Positions 33,803-37,028 of a stretch of DNA of 37,028 nt are shown here, piece after piece. A model generated the notes under the pieces. It was not told where the DNA came from. It worked only from the letters and a program-made list of their open reading frames with translations, and made no database searches. Origin of the DNA: Schlesneria paludicola DSM 18645 (lineage in GTDB: Bacteria > Planctomycetota > Planctomycetia > Planctomycetales > Planctomycetaceae); NCBI GenBank assembly GCA_945869955.1, contig CAMBQP010000035.1, positions 1 to 37,028 of the forward strand. The letters are read 5' to 3'. Within the stretch, counting starts at the first letter, position 1; every line of letters starts with the position of its first letter. The position numbers and the translations under genes were made by a program.

Positions 33803-35263
33803 TTGCTTACGATCCTGGGATCTGCCGAACGTTGTCGCGAAGGAGTTCGCCGCCGCGCGCTGCTGCAGACGGGAGCGCTTGGTTTGTGTGGGCTGTCTGG
33901 GATTAACTCCCTTAACTCGCTGCAAGCCGCAAGCGAATTGACATCGAATGGCTTACCGGGATTTGGTCGAGCCAAACGCTGTCTTCTTTTGTACATTTAC
34001 GGTGCGTGGAGTCAACTGGATACGTTTGATCCCAAGCCGGCTGCACCCAGCGAAATTCGGGGTGATTTCTCGCCGATTGCTTCGTCGATTCCAGGAGCCC
34101 TAGTCTGCGAACATCTGCCGCGAACGGCCAAAATTCTCGATCAATGCACACTGATCCGATCCATGTCGCATCCCTGGAATATCCATTCCGCTTCGTACAC
34201 ACTCACTGGGAACCCCAGCACCGAACGGATTGAAGGATTGCAGCGACATCCTGACCAATGGCCCTCGCTGGGAAGTGTCACCGACTATCTGTCGCAGCAG
34301 GGGGAGTGGCAGCCGACGATGCCGGGCATCCCCAATCATGTTCAGTTGCCTTGGCGGCAGAGTTTATTTGCTCGTCCCAACAAACGGTCTGGCACGTTTG
34401 GAGGCTTTCTGGGAACTTCGTTCGATCCGATCTGTACCGAGTTTCAAGGGACAGCGCCATTTGGCGATCCGTTTCGCGCCATCACGCCAGCAAGCCGATT
34501 CACATTTGGTGCAGGTGATTCCCCCACCATCGAATTGGATCTCCTTGACCGAAGAGCGACATTGATGTCCCAGCTGGAAAAGCAAAAGGACCAATTGACA
34601 CGCTCGAAGGCTGCCGAGAGCTATTCTCGCCAGCGGCAACGGGCGATCGACTTCTTGACCAAACCGCAGGTCCGCGAAGCGCTCGCGATCGACACCGAGA
34701 CTGCTGCGTTGCGTGATCAATACGGGATGACTCTCTTCGGGCAAGCGTGTCTCTCGGCACGCCGTCTCCTCGAATCCGGAGTCAAATTCGTCACCGTGGT
34801 TTGGGATGAATTCGGCCAAACCGATGAAAGCTGGGACACGCACTACGATCATCACGAACGAATGAAGGGCTTTTTGTTACCCGCGTTTGATCGCGCGTTC
34901 TCGACATTAATGACCGATCTCGAACAACGCGGGTTGTTGAAGGATACGCTGGTGCTTTGTCTGAGCGAACATGGCCGGACACCCCATTTTGATATCACCA
35001 GTGCAGGAGCGCCAGGTCGCGGACACTGGTCACGTGCTTATAGTCAGTTATTCGCGGGAGCTGGCATTCCGCAGGGCCAGGTCGTCGGTGCTTCAGACGC
35101 GACCGCCGCCGATGTCATCCAGCGGCCCATTGATCCCAAAGACATTCTCTGCACCGCTTACCATTTGCTGGGAATTGATTCACGGCAGGAATTATTCGCC
35201 AGCCCGGGACGACCGGTTCCGCTGGTTTCCGGGGGGCAGGTCGTGCGCGAGTTACTCGGTTAG
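33803..35263 (+). CDS. Second DUF1501 protein (Tat-exported)
   Basis: This 486-residue protein (from a TTG start) has a Tat-like signal RRRALLQTGALGLCG (~16-30). DUF1501 motifs follow: LYIYGAWSQLDTFDPKP near 66-82, VCEHLPRTAKIL near 107, HPWNIHSASYTLTGNPST near 130, ESWDTHYDHHERMK near 370, LSEHGRTPHFD near 410 and APGRGHWSRAYSQLFAGAG near 425. I prefer TTG at 33803 because GGAG lies 8 bases upstream; the ATG at 33719 has no such site and adds a non-exported stretch. It differs from the first DUF1501 protein in the motif SEHGRTP versus GEFGRTP. It stands alone, without a PSD1 partner, 285 bases after phrB. Substrate unknown. Confidence 0.82.
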   Translation: MLTILGSAERCREGVRRRALLQTGALGLCGLSGINSLNSLQAASELTSNGLPGFGRAKRCLLLYIYGAWSQLDTFDPKPAAPSEIRGDFSPIASSIPGALVCEHLPRTAKILDQCTLIRSMSHPWNIHSASYTLTGNPSTERIEGLQRHPDQWPSLGSVTDYLSQQGEWQPTMPGIPNHVQLPWRQSLFARPNKRSGTFGGFLGTSFDPICTEFQGTAPFGDPFRAITPASRFTFGAGDSPTIELDLLDRRATLMSQLEKQKDQLTRSKAAESYSRQRQRAIDFLTKPQVREALAIDTETAALRDQYGMTLFGQACLSARRLLESGVKFVTVVWDEFGQTDESWDTHYDHHERMKGFLLPAFDRAFSTLMTDLEQRGLLKDTLVLCLSEHGRTPHFDITSAGAPGRGHWSRAYSQLFAGAGIPQGQVVGASDATAADVIQRPIDPKDILCTAYHLLGIDSRQELFASPGRPVPLVSGGQVVRELLG

Positions 35264-35266
35264 CAG

Positions 35267-35300
35267 CGATCACAGCACCCATTCGATCACAACGCCCATT
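35267..35300 (+). repeat. Imperfect 17-bp tandem duplication after the DUF1501 gene
   Basis: Two adjacent 17-base copies (CGATCACAGCACCCATT and CGATCACAACGCCCATT) differ at two positions. A third partial copy (CGA) follows. It is non-coding. Confidence 0.75.
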
Positions 35301-35372
35301 CGAAGATGCGGTGCCATCTGAGTCGGGCGGAACTCGCTTTTGCGTTGGCGCTTGAGGATGCATGAAAAAAAA

Positions 35373-35400
35373 CAGGCAGCGGGGTTGAGCCCCCTGCCTG
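35373..35400 (-). terminator. Rho-independent terminator of the HU gene
   Basis: On the minus strand CAGGCAG/CTGCCTG plus GGGG/CCCC arms form an 11-bp stem with one bulged base and a 5-base loop. It is followed by a run of eight T (35372-35365 region). It lies ~30 bases past the HU stop at 35432. Confidence 0.9.
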
Positions 35401-35431
35401 TCTATTTGTCGATACCGATCAAAGAGATGGA

Positions 35432-35749
35432 TCAAGCCATGTCTTTGAGGGCTTTCAATGCACGGATCTTGACAACCTTGCGGGCGGGCTTTGCCTTGAC
35501 GGTCATCATTTCACCAGGCTTGAAGGGGTTGGCGCGTTGCGTCGCCTTGGTGGCGGGCTTGGTCATGACGGTGATCTTCAACAATCCGGGGATGTTAAAG
35601 ACTTGTGGTCCCTTCTTGCCGATTTCTTTACCAATCAATTCGGTCAAGCTCGAGATCACGCTGCCAACGTCTTTGCGGGTCAAACCGGTCGACTCAGCGA
35701 GGGCGTTGATCACATCGGTCTTGCTCAGTGGCTTTTTAGTCTCTGACAT
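35432..35749 (-). CDS. HU-family DNA-binding protein
   Basis: This 105-residue basic protein compacts and bends DNA as a dimer. The N-terminal helices (LSKTDVINALAESTGLTRKDVGSVISSLTELI) and the saddle strand (GPQVFNIPGLLKITVMTKP) match HU. The DNA-binding arm carries ANPFKPGEMM where most HUs have RNPxTGE, keeping the intercalating proline. The C-terminus replaces the usual FKPGK with VVKIRALKALKDMA. AGAGGAG at 35756-35762 is 6 bases before the ATG at 35749 and only 3 before the overlapping ATG at 35752, so 35749 is preferred. The frame extends upstream to 35797 but is not HU-like. It is monocistronic, with its own terminator. Confidence 0.92.
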   Translation of the reverse strand: MSETKKPLSKTDVINALAESTGLTRKDVGSVISSLTELIGKEIGKKGPQVFNIPGLLKITVMTKPATKATQRANPFKPGEMMTVKAKPARKVVKIRALKALKDMA

Positions 35750-36121
35750 CATTTTCTCCTCTGGTGCGACAATCCTGTCTGCGAAATCCATTTCCAAAGC
35801 GACTTCAATGTCTGAGAGGAACCGCGTTCCTCTGTGGGTTCCCTAGTTAAATCAAGGGCATTTTCAATGTCAATGAAGACCGACTGCTTTTCTTCCCATG
35901 TTTTTCCGAGTTTTTTGCAGAATTGCCGAATGAATCCCGTGACTTTTTGCAGAAGTTGCCAATTTCCCCATGGGATTTCGCGGTTTTTTCGGATTTTATG
36001 CCTGCTCAGATTGGTGAATGATCCAATTCGCGATGCCAGCCGTTCCGCTCTCTGCTGGAATGATCGGCCTCAGCTGGTTATCCTAACCGAGTGAACTTAA
36101 TTTTCGTGAGAGGAGTTTCGC
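35750..36121. other. Divergent intergenic region between HU and the membrane protein
   Basis: This region holds the ribosome binding sites of both neighbours (minus AGAGGAG at 35756-35762 and plus AGAGGAG at 36109-36115) and must hold their promoters. It contains A/T-rich stretches around 35840-35990. I saw no repeat, structured RNA or gene. Confidence 0.4.
36109..36115 (+). promoter_or_regulatory. Ribosome binding site AGAGGAG supporting the GTG start at 36122
   Basis: AGAGGAG ends 6 bases before the GTG at 36122. This spacing supports the unusual start codon. Confidence 0.7.
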
Positions 36122-36832
36122 GTGGCCGAAAAATCAACCGTCGACGCAGGTGGTGACAACGTTAAGCCGATCATCCTGGTTTCATACCCCAAGATCATCT
36201 TGCTGTATCCGACGTTTTTTGCCTCATTGATCGCAGCAGTGCTCACTTATTTTTATGATGTTTCGCATCCCCACAATCAGACGATTACCGTTTTGTTTCT
36301 GGCGATTATGACTGTCAATCTGGTGGTGCTCGCCTTCGATTTTCCCAGAACCACATCGTTGATTGTCTTTTTTTTGCTGGTCACTTTGGGACTGGGGGCG
36401 ATGTTGATGTCCATCTACTTCCCCAAATTGATTCCGGCAGTCACGGGTATTCTGGAAAAAATCGATCCTCACGCCAATTCGACATTTTACGTCTGTTTTT
36501 CCACGATGCTCGGGCTGATTTATGTGGGTGTCTTCGTCAACATCCGGTTTGATTACTGGGAAGTCCGCCCCAACGAATTACTGCATCACCACGGTTTCTT
36601 GAGCAGTCTCGAACGTTACTCTGCTCCGAACCTGCGAATCAGCAAAGAGATTGACGATGTCTTCGAGTACATGCTGCTTCGCTGTGGACGTCTGATCATC
36701 CACCCCAGCAACGAACCGCGCGCGTTCGTGCTTGATAATGTCCTGGGGATCGACGCCAAAGAAACCGCAATCACCAAAATGCTCGGTGCTTTGCAGGTTC
36801 AGATTCGGGACGAACGATCATCAACGACTTGA
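36122..36832 (+). CDS. Conserved-looking four-helix membrane protein of unknown function
   Basis: This 236-residue protein starts at GTG (RBS at 36109). Four membrane helices are likely: ~21-42 (ILVSYPKIILLYPTFFASLI then AAVLTYFY), ~55-73 (TVLFLAIMTVNLVVLAF), ~78-101 (TSLIVFFLLVTLGLGAMLMS) and ~122-140 (TFYVCFSTMLGLIYVGVFV). The cytoplasmic C-terminal ~95 residues (FDYWEVRPNELLHHHGFL, then SNEPRAFVLDNVLGI and DAKETAITKMLGALQVQ) look like a PH-like β-domain, as in bPH-type membrane proteins. I do not recognise the family with certainty. It is divergent from HU, and the secreted partial gene follows after 123 bases. Confidence 0.75.
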   Translation: MAEKSTVDAGGDNVKPIILVSYPKIILLYPTFFASLIAAVLTYFYDVSHPHNQTITVLFLAIMTVNLVVLAFDFPRTTSLIVFFLLVTLGLGAMLMSIYFPKLIPAVTGILEKIDPHANSTFYVCFSTMLGLIYVGVFVNIRFDYWEVRPNELLHHHGFLSSLERYSAPNLRISKEIDDVFEYMLLRCGRLIIHPSNEPRAFVLDNVLGIDAKETAITKMLGALQVQIRDERSSTT

Positions 36833-36955
36833 GATTTCTCCCCGTTGAGATTGATTCGGCGAAGGGGACTTGCCAAAGCAGATCTTCGTGATCGGTTTGA
36901 TATCAGGATCTTTCTTCGCAATCACCGAACGGCACTGTCATTCAGGAATCGATCC

Positions 36956-37028
36956 ATGGACCGACGCATTTGCTCGTTGTTCCTTCTTTATCTGATCCCC
37001 TTTGCGGCCCTGCTCGTCGCACCTGTCA
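36956..37028 (+). CDS. Secreted protein, first 24 codons only (signal peptide)
   Basis: An ATG at 36956 has AGGAA 7 bases upstream (36944-36948). It opens a frame giving MDRRICSLFLLYLIPFAALL and then VAPV before the window ends. The basic N-terminus followed by a hydrophobic core is a signal peptide. The remainder and its function cannot be seen. It is on the same strand as the membrane protein upstream, separated by 123 bases. Confidence 0.55.
   Translation, partial: MDRRICSLFLLYLIPFAALLVAPV

Noticed and set aside
35267..35300. CRISPR-like tandem repeat
   Set aside because: Only two imperfect 17-base copies without spacers; no cas genes.

Overview
The window looks like chromosomal DNA from a planctomycete, probably of the Planctomycetales/Pirellulales type. 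The evidence is a set of families that are rare elsewhere but typical there: a DUF1592-type cytochrome/PSD protein with a DUF1552 partner, two DUF1501 proteins, a BBP7-type outer-membrane barrel, a DUF4175-like coiled-coil membrane protein, a DUF1080 lipoprotein, a short secreted leucine-rich-repeat protein and a planctomycete-style HU. I cannot name a genus. I see no phage, insertion sequence, CRISPR array, tRNA or rRNA. The window reads as ordinary core/accessory chromosome with short, often divergent or convergent transcription units.

Layout. 1-7 kb: the start of a xylose-isomerase-like TIM-barrel gene that runs off the left edge (-); a secreted LRR protein (+); a decayed cadherin/Ig-like repeat remnant (-); and a translationally coupled pair (-) made of a 1341-aa DUF4175-like protein and a lysine/glycine-rich protein with a 20-glycine tract. 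7-13.3 kb: a DUF1080 lipoprotein and a DUF1501 protein (+) face a DUF1592 to DUF1552 operon (-). 13.6-21.6 kb: an SDR plus folC pair (-), a GmhB-type phosphatase (+), a PQQ-propeller protein and an ABC exporter (-), and a cupredoxin-like secreted protein (-) with a clear terminator. 22-27 kb (+): a small ORF, a second TIM-barrel isomerase/epimerase, a GT4 glycosyltransferase and the BBP7 barrel, followed by a strong terminator. 27.2-30.8 kb (+): moeA, then mgtE overlapping a cytochrome c'-like gene. 31.1-35.3 kb (+): a MerR/B12-domain regulator immediately followed by a class I photolyase, then the second DUF1501 gene. 35.4-37 kb: HU (-) with a terminator, a four-helix membrane protein (+), and the first codons of a secreted protein (+) cut by the right edge.

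How the genes fit together. Much of the window serves the envelope and periplasm: Tat-type DUF1501/DUF1552 proteins, haem-containing PSD protein, copper-like protein, BBP7 barrel and sugar-processing families (DUF1080, two TIM barrels, GT4, GmhB). The most interesting unit is the regulator-photolyase pair. It resembles the light-sensing CarH/LitR arrangement, but the regulator lacks the histidines that CarH uses to bind and respond to adenosylcobalamin. All assignments come from reading translated sequence and recalled family motifs; no database search was run.
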